A stretch of DNA of 42,128 nt from a virus. Under the pieces are notes generated by a model, which was given only the letters and a program-made list of their open reading frames with translations, was not told where the DNA came from and did not search any database. The position numbers were made by a program, and so were the translations under genes. Positions 27,033 to 34,238 of this stretch are shown piece by piece. The stretch's first letter is position 1, and every line of letters starts with the position of its first letter. The stretch is from positions 1 to 42,128 of the IMG/VR virus record IMGVR_UViG_3300020572_000017. One strand, given 5' to 3'.

Positions 27033-28085
27033 ATGGCTATAACAAATTTATCATCTCAATACATTTCATCTTCATTTCAAAGCTTGATGCAAGTATCAAG
27101 TTCCAATGCAGTATACAATGGATCAGGAACTCAAATAACTACATTGTTAGTTAGTGCGTCTTACGCCACTACATCATCATACGCTTTAAATGCCGCAACT
27201 GGATCGCAAGGAACTTCTGGTGCTCAAGGTGCTACGGGTACAGCAACTCAAGGTATTCAAGGTCGTCAAGGAGTTACTGGTACAGGAACTCAAGGAGCGA
27301 CTGGCGCAGGTGCTCAAGGTACTATAGGTACTCAAGGAAATTCAGGTGTTCAAGGAGCGACAGGCACTAGCATTCAAGGAGTTCAAGGTACATCTGGCGC
27401 AGGAGGAAGTCCTGGTGGAAGTAATTATGATGTGCAATATAATAATGCTGGAAGCTTCGGTGGAACTAATTTATTAATAATTTCCGGTAGCGGCGTGTTT
27501 AATACAGCTGCTGTTTACAATAAAGCTAGCTTTATAATTAACGATGCAGATGCATCCGGAGATTCATATGGAACTAGAACTCAGATATCAGCAATTGCCG
27601 GTACAGTATACGATTTTACCGGAACTAATTTAAAAGTTCTTGATGGTAATATTATGGAGCTAGCTCCTATAGGAGTTGGAGCTTCTTTCAATATCGGTGA
27701 TGTAATACAATTTGTAGCAGCATCAGGTGAATGGGAAGCAATAACAAACGCTTCTGATACAAAATTAGCAGAGGGTAGTATTGGCGTAGTAGTTGAATCG
27801 ACTGGGTTTGGATCAAATGTTAAAGTATTGTTTAACGGATTAATTGTTGTTAAAGCACATGGCGCATATTGGGGTGGGTTTAGTTCAGGTATACTACCTA
27901 GTCGTACTGTATATCCTCGCGATACGACTGGCGGAGGCATTACGACATTAGGTACTACACGTCCAGGTACAGCTGGATACATTTTACGAGCTTTAGGCAC
28001 TGTCTTAGCAGATACTTTAGATACTCCTGGCGACCATTGGTTAACTGTACAATGGAGACCTGAACTTAAAGGAACTGTAATTTAA
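27033..28085 (+). CDS. Collagen-like tail fibre protein
   Basis: In the 350-aa product, residues about 57-130 are collagen-like Gly-x-y triplets dominated by Gln, Thr and Ala (GTQGNSGVQGATGT). They are followed by NYDVQYNNAGSFGGTN, a linker often seen after such stretches in phage fibres. The C-terminal domain (about 150-350) is beta-rich with IGDVIQFVAASGEWEAI and a final HWLTVQWRPELKGTV. The first 55 residues resemble a virion-attachment or assembly region. Collagen-like triple helices are used as rigid fibre shafts; the C-terminal domain would then be the tip. The gene is 47 nt after the large fibre-like gene. Confidence 0.8.
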   Translation: MAITNLSSQYISSSFQSLMQVSSSNAVYNGSGTQITTLLVSASYATTSSYALNAATGSQGTSGAQGATGTATQGIQGRQGVTGTGTQGATGAGAQGTIGTQGNSGVQGATGTSIQGVQGTSGAGGSPGGSNYDVQYNNAGSFGGTNLLIISGSGVFNTAAVYNKASFIINDADASGDSYGTRTQISAIAGTVYDFTGTNLKVLDGNIMELAPIGVGASFNIGDVIQFVAASGEWEAITNASDTKLAEGSIGVVVESTGFGSNVKVLFNGLIVVKAHGAYWGGFSSGILPSRTVYPRDTTGGGITTLGTTRPGTAGYILRALGTVLADTLDTPGDHWLTVQWRPELKGTVI

Positions 28086-28102
28086 AATTTATATTATCAA
28101 TC

Positions 28103-30295
28103 ATGATAAAAAACGTAGTAGCAATATATCCAGGAAGATTTCAGCCGTTTGGTAAACATCACGCAGCTGCCTTCAAATGGCTGCAACAACACTTTGGCGG
28201 AGCGAATTGCTACATAGCAACTTCGAATGTCATAGACCTACCTAAATCGCCCTTTTCTTTCAAAGACAAGGCAGACATTATAAGACATTATGGTTTCGAC
28301 GATAGGCTTGTACAGGTAAAGAATCCATATAAAGCGGAGGAGATAATGCGCAATTACAAGCCAGAGGATACTGCAGTAGTATTTATGGTAGGTGCAAAAG
28401 ATATGAAAGAAGATCCTAGGTTTAAAATTGGTAAAAAGAAAGATGGATCTGATTCATATTTTCAAGAATATGAAGCAAATAAAACAAATCTTCAACCTTT
28501 TGATAAACATGGATATTTAGTAGTTGCACCCCACGTTTCAATGAGCGTTCCAGGATACGGAGAAATGTCAGGTACCTCAATGAGAAAAGCTTTAGGTGAT
28601 GTAAAAACTCCTAGATCTCAAAAGATAAATTTATTCAAAGCTGTTTTTGGTTGGTATGACGAAAAGCTAGCTAAAATGATATTTGATAAATTAGAAGCTG
28701 TAAATGAATCTAAATTATCAATTGCAGAAGTAATGAAAAAAAAGAATTTAAAAATAGAAACAACTCAACCAGATCAAACTAAATTATTTAGTAAAGATTG
28801 GTGGAATGAATCGTTAGAATTAACAGAGGCAGTTTCAATTGAAGATATTAAATCTAAATTTAGTAAGTTTGTAAAAGCTATTAAGCAAGAAAGTCAAGAA
28901 ACCAAAGAAGCTTTCAAGCTATTGATATTAGCTGCAACTGGAAAGAAAACTTTAACAGACGCTGAACAAAAACAAATAGGAGATCAATTAAAAGATGTTC
29001 TTAAAACAATTGGATTAACAGCAATTGCAGTTATGCCAGGAGGATTTATTGCTGGTATATTAATTAAAGTACTTAAAGCAGAAAAATACATAACTCCTTC
29101 TTCATTTATGGAAGGATATATGTCTCCAGAACAACAAAAAGCACATGACGAGAAAATGATTAAACTAAAAGACTTTTTAGATACTAATACAGGTAAGCCA
29201 TTTGTATACGATTTCGATGAATTTCCTAAAACCGTTTATGGAGTAAATATTGAAGAGTCTTTGATCATGGAAGGCGGAGCGGGTGGTCATATGGCGCATC
29301 CATTTAATATTCCAACGGTTAAGACAGGAAAAGATTTAGTTACTGTATTTCAAAGATCAATTGATTATTTGAAAAAAGGACCTGCTTCTGTAAAAATTGA
29401 TGGAGTAAATGCTTCTATTCGTTTAATTACGCTAGACAATAAAAAGACTTTTGTAATGGATAGAGGTTCTAATAAACCTTTAGATGTTAAAGGAATTACC
29501 AAAGCAGAATTAACAGATCGTTTTGGTGAAGGTCATGGAATGATTAAAATTGGAGGTACTGTATTAGATATTTTCAATGAAGCATTATCTGAAATTACGC
29601 CAGCTCTTAAAAAATTAGGATTATGGGATAATCCTAACGTAATGTTCAATTTAGAATATGTAGCTGGATCAACTAACGTATTGTCTTATAATAAAAATTT
29701 CCTAGCAGTTCATGGATTGTTAGAAATTGCACAAGTAACTCCAACTAAAAGAGCTACTAAAGAAAAAGCATATAATAAAGCAGCAATGCAAGACTTATTA
29801 AATAATTTAGTACCGTCAGCATCAGAGCGTGGATATGAAGTGCTAGGTTCTATTCCAACTACATTAGATGGAGAACCTGATTTGTCAAAAGAATTAAATA
29901 AATCATATACAGTTAATTTCGGAGATAAAAAAGAAACTAAAACTCTTTCTCAATGGTTAGCAAAAGCAACTATACCAGACGGAGATATTAAAACCGTAGA
30001 TGGTAAAAGAATAGCTGCTTTATCTAAAGATGTTTTAATTAAAATATCAGACGGGGTAGCTTTACCAGAATACATTGCAGATCCTAAAGATTACAAAGCT
30101 GCAGTAGATGGGTTTGTTATTTACATAGCTACTATGAAATTAGGAGATGCTATTTTAGCTAAGCTAAATTCTCCATTAGGCCCCGTATCAGAGCATGAAG
30201 GTATTGTTATTCGTGATACTAAAATTTACAATAAACCATTTAAAATTACTGGTAAATTCATTTTAGGCGGATTAGCGACATCTTTTAAAAAATAA
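28103..30295 (+). CDS. Three-domain fusion: NMNAT-like nucleotidyltransferase, LETM1-like domain, RNA ligase-like domain
   Basis: Residues 1-200 of this 730-aa protein are a cytidylyltransferase/NMNAT-type fold: GRFQPFGKHH at 11-20 (a variant of the usual F-H-x-G-H site) and SGTSMRKAL at 156-164 in the place of the S-x-x-x-I/M-R motif. Residues about 245-345 resemble a LETM1-type helical domain (KLLILAATGKKTLTDAEQKQ, AIAVMPGGFIAGILIK, ending ITPSSF). Residues 391-730 look like a covalent nucleotidyltransferase/ligase. Motif I is KIDG with nucleophile Lys431, followed by MFNLEYVAGS, EGIVIRD (699-705) and FKITGKF (713-719). Joining a NAD- or nucleotide-synthesising enzyme to a polynucleotide ligase could couple cofactor supply or RNA repair. 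Segments LTE-A (240-243) and IME-G (388-391) separate the domains. Substrates are not established. Confidence 0.82.
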   Translation: MIKNVVAIYPGRFQPFGKHHAAAFKWLQQHFGGANCYIATSNVIDLPKSPFSFKDKADIIRHYGFDDRLVQVKNPYKAEEIMRNYKPEDTAVVFMVGAKDMKEDPRFKIGKKKDGSDSYFQEYEANKTNLQPFDKHGYLVVAPHVSMSVPGYGEMSGTSMRKALGDVKTPRSQKINLFKAVFGWYDEKLAKMIFDKLEAVNESKLSIAEVMKKKNLKIETTQPDQTKLFSKDWWNESLELTEAVSIEDIKSKFSKFVKAIKQESQETKEAFKLLILAATGKKTLTDAEQKQIGDQLKDVLKTIGLTAIAVMPGGFIAGILIKVLKAEKYITPSSFMEGYMSPEQQKAHDEKMIKLKDFLDTNTGKPFVYDFDEFPKTVYGVNIEESLIMEGGAGGHMAHPFNIPTVKTGKDLVTVFQRSIDYLKKGPASVKIDGVNASIRLITLDNKKTFVMDRGSNKPLDVKGITKAELTDRFGEGHGMIKIGGTVLDIFNEALSEITPALKKLGLWDNPNVMFNLEYVAGSTNVLSYNKNFLAVHGLLEIAQVTPTKRATKEKAYNKAAMQDLLNNLVPSASERGYEVLGSIPTTLDGEPDLSKELNKSYTVNFGDKKETKTLSQWLAKATIPDGDIKTVDGKRIAALSKDVLIKISDGVALPEYIADPKDYKAAVDGFVIYIATMKLGDAILAKLNSPLGPVSEHEGIVIRDTKIYNKPFKITGKFILGGLATSFKK

Positions 30296-30325
30296 GATAA
30301 TTATTATTATAAATAAAAAAATGCC

Positions 30326-30931
30326 ATGGCAACGAAGTTACGTAATATAGAAGCAATTAAAAAAATGCTAGATGGTACTCACCGTACTCAAAATAAAACA
30401 ACGGTTGGGTTTTCAGATGCAGATAAAGTTGCTAATCAAAACAAAAAAAGAGCGGTTGGTGAATGTTGGGTTGAGAATGGGGATGAATGGGAGCAAAGAG
30501 AAGGCTTTAAAATTAAAAAGGGTAAAATGGATGAAATCCGTCAACTCATTGCTAATAAAATGCCGTCGACATGTCCTAAGTGCAATAATTCAATGACAAA
30601 GCGATTGGATGAAAAGTTCTGGAAGTTAGAAAAACATTGTTTTGACTGTCAAGTAGATTTCGAACATAATCTTCGTATTGAAGGAAAATATGAAGAGTAT
30701 GAAAAAGAAAGAATGCTTAAAAATGCAGAAGCTTGGTTAAAAGATGCAGAGCAAGAGGCTAAAGAATTAATTGAGTCTTTTAGAAACCCTGCTAACTTTA
30801 CCAATGTAGATGGCACGACAGAACAATGGAATGGTGGAATGACTGCAGAAGAAATTGCAGACAAAATAGAAAAAGAATTTGTACTTTTCAAAGAAAACTT
30901 TATAAACGAATTAAACAACAACAATAAGTAA
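30326..30931 (+). CDS. Zinc-ribbon protein, function unknown
   Basis: The 201-aa protein has a central zinc ribbon, Cys83-P-K-Cys86 and Cys105-F-D-Cys108 (TCPKCNNSM and HCFDCQVDFEHNL). Before it is a basic conserved-looking region (ECWVENGDEWEQREGFKIKK), and after it a long acidic helix to the C-terminus (KEEMADKIEKEF-like composition). The start at 30326 is preceded by TATAAATAAAAAA; an out-of-frame ATG lies 5 nt upstream at 30321. It overlaps the next start by 1 nt. Zinc ribbons often bind nucleic acids or RNA polymerase, but nothing more specific can be said. Confidence 0.8.
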   Translation: MATKLRNIEAIKKMLDGTHRTQNKTTVGFSDADKVANQNKKRAVGECWVENGDEWEQREGFKIKKGKMDEIRQLIANKMPSTCPKCNNSMTKRLDEKFWKLEKHCFDCQVDFEHNLRIEGKYEEYEKERMLKNAEAWLKDAEQEAKELIESFRNPANFTNVDGTTEQWNGGMTAEEIADKIEKEFVLFKENFINELNNNNK

Positions 30932-31533
30932 TGACGCAAATTATAGTAGCATTTTTAACTGGTGTCGCAGGCCCAATATTAGTTATGCTAATCAAAGCTC
31001 ATTTAGACAGCAAAAAATCTCCATCCGATATGGTTGCAGATGCTGTAGAAATAGGAAATTTAGTAACCACTAAAATTGAACATATAAAAGATGAATTCAG
31101 CGCAGATCGAGTATGGGTAGCTCAATTTCACAATGGAGGTCATTTTTATCCAACCGGAAAATCAATAGCTAAATTCAGTGTATTTTACGAAACCGTTAAA
31201 GTAGGAATTCAATCAATACAAAATAATTTCCAAAATATACCAGTTAACTTATTTTCAAAATCAGTTAATGAGTTATTAGAAAATGATATAATTGAAATTC
31301 ACGATTTTAAAGATGAAAAAATTCCAACATTTGGATTGAAATATATAGCAGAAGAGTCTGGATGCAAATCTGGATATTTATTTGCAATTAAATCTATAGA
31401 TGGTAAATTTATTGGCACTTTAGGTTTAGATTTTACAAAAAGAAAAACTAAATTAGATATTGAATCTATAAATCATTTAGCAGTACACGCTTCAGCAATA
31501 GGTGGAGTATTAATGACACATTTACAAAAATAA
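30931..31533 (+). CDS. Membrane-anchored GAF-like domain protein
   Basis: This 200-aa product has an N-terminal hydrophobic helix at about 4-24 (IIVAFLTGVAGPILVMLI), a short linker helix, then a domain of about 140 residues with a GAF-like pattern. That domain shows ADRVWVAQFHNGGHFYPTGK, the middle FGLKYIAEESGCKSGYLFAI and the last strand GKFIGTLGLDFTKRK, followed by a terminal helix (INHLAVHASAIGGVL). GAF domains bind small molecules such as cyclic nucleotides, or act as redox or dimerisation modules. A membrane-tethered phage GAF protein could sense or sequester a host ligand; this is inference. Overlapping TAATG with the zinc-ribbon gene indicates coupling. Confidence 0.7.
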   Translation: MTQIIVAFLTGVAGPILVMLIKAHLDSKKSPSDMVADAVEIGNLVTTKIEHIKDEFSADRVWVAQFHNGGHFYPTGKSIAKFSVFYETVKVGIQSIQNNFQNIPVNLFSKSVNELLENDIIEIHDFKDEKIPTFGLKYIAEESGCKSGYLFAIKSIDGKFIGTLGLDFTKRKTKLDIESINHLAVHASAIGGVLMTHLQK

Positions 31534-31543
31534 TAAACATATA

Positions 31544-32248
31544 ATGGATCCTAAAATTTCAAAAGACTTAAAAAAGGCTACTGAAGAACTTCAGTCTAAG
31601 ATGCTTGTAATGCAACAAGCTGAAGCTGATATGTTAACTCTTAAAACTGCATTTGTAAACGCTACAGATCCAGCTAAAAAAGAAAAACTAAAGCCAGCAT
31701 TAATTGCAATGGCTAAAAAATTAAAAGCAGCAGAAGCAGAAGCTGATCAAGCAGATGCAATGTTTCATAAAGCATTGTCATTAGAACCAGAAGATGTAGT
31801 TGATTTATTAGATCATAAAATTCAAGAGCATATTATTCGTACTACTATTAGAAAGATTGTTAAAGAATCTTTAAATGAAGCAGTAGAAGAGCCAGTTTCA
31901 TTACATGATGAAATTTCAAAGTGGTTTACTTCTAATAAAAAGAAATTGGAAGATTTAGCAGATGAAGATGCATGGGATGAGTTTTACGATTTAGGATTTG
32001 AGAAATTCCCAGATGCAGATCAAGACGATGTAGCTCAAGCAATGAATACTTGTGCTATCGCTGCTGATTGGTTTGAAAATGAAATTGAAGATTTTAGACA
32101 AACTGAAAAGGATTTGGAAATGATGGCATTCGGAGAAAAGAGTCAACAAAAAGGAATTAAAATGGGCGATTATGATAAAAAAATGAAAATGCCTAAAGAA
32201 TCTTCAACCGAATTATATATCGAGTCAAAAAAAAAGATAACAAGGTAA
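31544..32248 (+). CDS. Helical accessory protein, zero-frame product of a probable frameshift gene
   Basis: The 234-aa product is helical and highly charged. Residues 1-85 are Lys/Ala/Glu-rich (LKKATEELQSKMLVMQQAEAD). IRKIVKESLNEAVEE at 103-117 contains an [L]-x-E site of prohead-protease type (L110-N-E112). Residues 118-200 form a second acidic domain (DEISKWFTSNKKKLEDLADE; AMNTCAIAADWFENEIEDF). The frame runs into nine A residues (32227-32235) and stops 10 nt later after KKITR. The conserved start-less frame that follows suggests that part of the ribosomes shift -1 here, giving a 318-aa product. The function is unknown; packaging in the head is suggested by the LNE-A segment and neighbours. 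Confidence 0.7.
   Translation: MDPKISKDLKKATEELQSKMLVMQQAEADMLTLKTAFVNATDPAKKEKLKPALIAMAKKLKAAEAEADQADAMFHKALSLEPEDVVDLLDHKIQEHIIRTTIRKIVKESLNEAVEEPVSLHDEISKWFTSNKKKLEDLADEDAWDEFYDLGFEKFPDADQDDVAQAMNTCAIAADWFENEIEDFRQTEKDLEMMAFGEKSQQKGIKMGDYDKKMKMPKESSTELYIESKKKITR
32230..32236 (+). promoter_or_regulatory. Candidate -1 frameshift slippery site A AAA AAG
   Basis: Zero-frame codons are TCA AAA AAA AAG, so the heptamer A_AAA_AAG is in the correct phase, as in the E. coli dnaX frameshift site. A -1 slip continues with GAT AAC AAG GTA into the conserved downstream frame. I see no clear upstream Shine-Dalgarno stimulator and did not establish a downstream structure. The alternative is one missing A in the homopolymer. 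Confidence 0.5.
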
Positions 32249-32499
32249 TTGAGGAATCTGAATATAAAGGCAGAAAAGTAAAATTAGGCAAACCATTTTA
32301 TACTCCAGGAGGTCCTAGAAAGCGTGCAGTATATGTACGAAATGAAAAAGGAAATGTAGTAAAAGTAGGATTTGGTGAGCCAGGAATGAAAATTAAAAAG
32401 AACAATCCAGCTCGAAGAAAATCTTTTAGAGCAAGACATAATTGTGAAAATCCAGGACCTAGGTGGAAAGCTAGATATTGGTCATGTAGAGCTTGGTAA
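32236..32499 (+). CDS. Conserved basic domain reached by -1 frameshift (no start codon of its own)
   Basis: In the -1 frame relative to the upstream gene there are 87 codons before the TAA at 32497-32499. They encode EYKGRKVKLGKPFYTPGGPR, AVYVRNEKGNVVKVGFG, then MKIKKNNPARRKSFRARHNC and a terminal RYWSCRAW. I recognise this sequence type as a conserved small domain in T4-like and other large phages, so it is very likely real coding sequence. This frame is closed by a TAA at 32194-32196, and between there and the domain it has no ATG, GTG or TTG. The first in-frame ATG is in the middle of the domain. Expression therefore needs a frameshift at 32230-32236, a rare start (ATT at about 32248), or a sequencing error. 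The function is unknown; it is strongly basic, so nucleic-acid contact is plausible. Confidence 0.75.
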   Translation, partial: DNKVIEESEYKGRKVKLGKPFYTPGGPRKRAVYVRNEKGNVVKVGFGEPGMKIKKNNPARRKSFRARHNCENPGPRWKARYWSCRAW

Positions 32500-32512
32500 A
32501 AATAAAATAATA

Positions 32513-33439
32513 ATGAAAACCGAATTAATACAAGAATCTATTAGACTTAGAAAATTAGCAGGTTTAGTAATTAACGAAGATGCTACAGATGATAAAGCAG
32601 CTGAAGAAGTAAAAGATTTAATTACTAAAGTTTCAAACTATGAAGAGTTTGTTGCTAAATTAGGTACATTAGCGTCTGATAAAAAAGTGCAAGCATTTAT
32701 CACTTCAGGCAGAACAGACGGAGACCAAACAGATGATTTATTAAAAGCAGTTTCAAAAGCAATTAAAGTAACTGATTTAAGACCTACTCAAAATGAAATT
32801 GATGTTAATGGGTCATTGAAGTGGCCATTAACAAAAGCAGATTCTCTAGCTAATTGTTTAGGAAATAACACAGTAACTATTAAAGCTCCAATTGTAACTT
32901 ACAATGGAGAATATATTATAGACGGACATCATAGATGGAGTCAGTTATATGCTATGAATTCCAGAGGTGTAATTGATGCTATTGATTTAGTAGGACCTAA
33001 AATAAATCCTGTAGATGTATTAAAGATAGTACAATTAGCTATTGCAGCTGAATTAGGTAAAGTACCAACTCAAAGCGTGCAAGGTCAAAATCTTTTAAAA
33101 GCAGACGCTAAATTTGTTCGTGAGTATGTTATTAAAAATATCACTCCAGAGTGTATTGATGTATTTAAAAGATTTCGTTCTAAAGTTGCAAATGTAAATA
33201 AAGCAGAAGGAATTGCAGATGGTATTGTAGTACCTAATATTAATTCAATGCAAAAAACATCACAGCCAGTAGCCGGAGCACCTAAAAGAGATGTAATGCC
33301 TCAGACTGATGATGCAGTTAATGCAATGAAAAATATTTCCAAAGGAGTTGTTAATTATAATGAGCCGTATATACAAGAAGAATCAGTAAATAAAAAATTA
33401 GATAATATGCTTAAAAAGTCTATTATCAAAATAAAATAA
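32513..33439 (+). CDS. ParB-like domain protein with N-terminal capsid-targeting-like peptide
   Basis: I start this gene at the ATG at 32513 (308 aa), not the in-frame ATG at 32444, because the longer form would overlap the conserved RYWSC-ending frame by 56 nt and adds residues with no family character. The N-terminus MKTELIQESIRLRKLAGLVI, then N-E-D, has an amphipathic helix ending in I20-N-E22, like T4 internal proteins that are cut by the prohead protease. The middle (about 90-150) resembles a ParB/sulfiredoxin-like nucleotide-binding fold: LRPTQNEIDVNGSLKWPL, then IVTYNGEYIIDGHHRWSQL with D137-G-H-H-R141. The rest is helical. A packaged, injected protein with ParB-type NTPase or nuclease activity is an attractive but unproven reading. 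Confidence 0.75.
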   Translation: MKTELIQESIRLRKLAGLVINEDATDDKAAEEVKDLITKVSNYEEFVAKLGTLASDKKVQAFITSGRTDGDQTDDLLKAVSKAIKVTDLRPTQNEIDVNGSLKWPLTKADSLANCLGNNTVTIKAPIVTYNGEYIIDGHHRWSQLYAMNSRGVIDAIDLVGPKINPVDVLKIVQLAIAAELGKVPTQSVQGQNLLKADAKFVREYVIKNITPECIDVFKRFRSKVANVNKAEGIADGIVVPNINSMQKTSQPVAGAPKRDVMPQTDDAVNAMKNISKGVVNYNEPYIQEESVNKKLDNMLKKSIIKIK

Positions 33440-33440
33440 T

Positions 33441-33986
33441 ATGATAAAATTAGTAGATTTATTAAAAGAAGACGAAGCACCAAAGTGCCCCGTAGCTACT
33501 CAAAACGTTGAGGTTAATTTAGAACATCGTCAAATTGCTATTGACAAATATGGATATGGTCCATTGAATCCGAACAATCCAAATATTAAATTTTGGAAAG
33601 ATAAAGCGGCTACTTGGAAATTAGATACCATGGAAGAAGCTAAGGATTCAAGATGTAATTCATGTGCCGCTTTTAATATTACTTCTAGAATTTTAAATTG
33701 TATTGAAGTTGGATTAGCATCTGGAGAAAAGTACGTAGCTCCTGAAGAGAAGCCAGTAGAACAAGGGCCAGAACAACAAATGGAAGCTGCTGAAGTACCT
33801 TCATGGTTACAGCCAGAAGCTCCTGAAGCTGAGGCAGAATTAGATGATACTCAAGGAGCTGAAAAAGACGCTTGGAATACTATAGAAGCTGGAAAATTAG
33901 GATATTGCACAATGCTTAAATTTAAGTGTGCAGGTTCGAGAACATGTAATGCTTGGATTGTAGGCGGTCCTGTAAAAGATAAATAA
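33441..33986 (+). CDS. Cysteine-rich conserved phage protein, possible metal or Fe-S site
   Basis: The 181-aa product has seven cysteines in two groups: Cys16, Cys72, Cys75 and Cys87 (KCPVAT, RCNSCAAF, LNCIEV), and Cys156, Cys163 and Cys169 (GYCTML, KCAGSRTCNAW). Between them is a Pro/Glu-rich low-complexity stretch (100-140). The pattern suggests one metal or iron-sulfur site assembled from both ends. YGYGPLNPNNPNIKFWKDKA is a conserved-looking core that I associate with hypothetical proteins of T4-like phages. The first ten residues, MIKLVDLLKE-D, again end in L-x-E like a capsid-targeting peptide. It follows the ParB-like gene by 1 nt. Confidence 0.78.
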   Translation: MIKLVDLLKEDEAPKCPVATQNVEVNLEHRQIAIDKYGYGPLNPNNPNIKFWKDKAATWKLDTMEEAKDSRCNSCAAFNITSRILNCIEVGLASGEKYVAPEEKPVEQGPEQQMEAAEVPSWLQPEAPEAEAELDDTQGAEKDAWNTIEAGKLGYCTMLKFKCAGSRTCNAWIVGGPVKDK

Positions 33987-33989
33987 TTT

Positions 33990-34232
33990 ATGTTAATTAC
34001 CACAGTTTTAGAAGCTCAAATTCTAGCTGCATTTCAAAAAATGACAACTGGAGAAACTGATTTAGCAGCTGCGCAGCGAACTCTTGCAAAAGATTTAGCA
34101 ACCGCAATAGATGCTTATATTAAAACAGCTACAGTAATCGTTCCTCCAGGACAATCAGTAACCGGCGTAGCAGGTCCAGCACCAGTAGTTGCAACCACAG
34201 TAACGCCGTCAGCCCCGGCAATTATTACCTAA
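33990..34232 (+). CDS. Small hypothetical protein with Pro/Val/Thr-rich tail
   Basis: This 80-aa protein has an N-terminal helical part (LEAQILAAFQKMTTGETDLA; LAKDLATAIDAYIKTATV) followed by a low-complexity tail PPGQSVTGVAGPAPVVATTV. Similar short proteins with a helical front and a PPGQ-type tail are frequent near virion genes in phages, but their role is not known to me. It begins 3 nt after the preceding stop. Small size and low complexity limit certainty, though codon use and tight spacing support expression. Confidence 0.65.
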   Translation: MLITTVLEAQILAAFQKMTTGETDLAAAQRTLAKDLATAIDAYIKTATVIVPPGQSVTGVAGPAPVVATTVTPSAPAIIT

Positions 34233-34238
34233 TATTTA

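Noticed and set aside
27200-27425. Repeated DNA in the fibre gene considered as a CRISPR-like or regulatory repeat
   Set aside because: The repeats are codons for collagen-like Gly-x-y triplets in frame; there are no regular repeat-spacer units.
27581-28000. 139-codon open frame on the minus strand inside the collagen-like fibre gene
   Set aside because: It is fully antisense to a convincing gene, is Pro/Thr/Val-rich as expected from reading the other strand, and has no family character. Other minus-strand frames (893-1153, 11284-11481, 19173-19427, 25852-26058, 30649-30939, 37875-38168, 41062-41376) were rejected likewise.
30300-30317. TATAAATA before the zinc-ribbon gene as a T4-type late promoter
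   Set aside because: The + strand octamer matches the T4 box exactly, but it is a single occurrence in very AT-rich sequence and differs from the recurrent element of this phage. Kept only as a note.
30372-30596. Second + strand frame inside the zinc-ribbon gene
   Set aside because: A 74-codon out-of-frame shadow rich in Lys; the main frame contains the Cys4 zinc ribbon.
32444-32512. Longer start for the ParB-like gene at 32444
   Set aside because: It would overlap the conserved RYWSC-ending frame by 56 nt, and the ATG at 32513 gives a typical capsid-targeting-like N-terminus.
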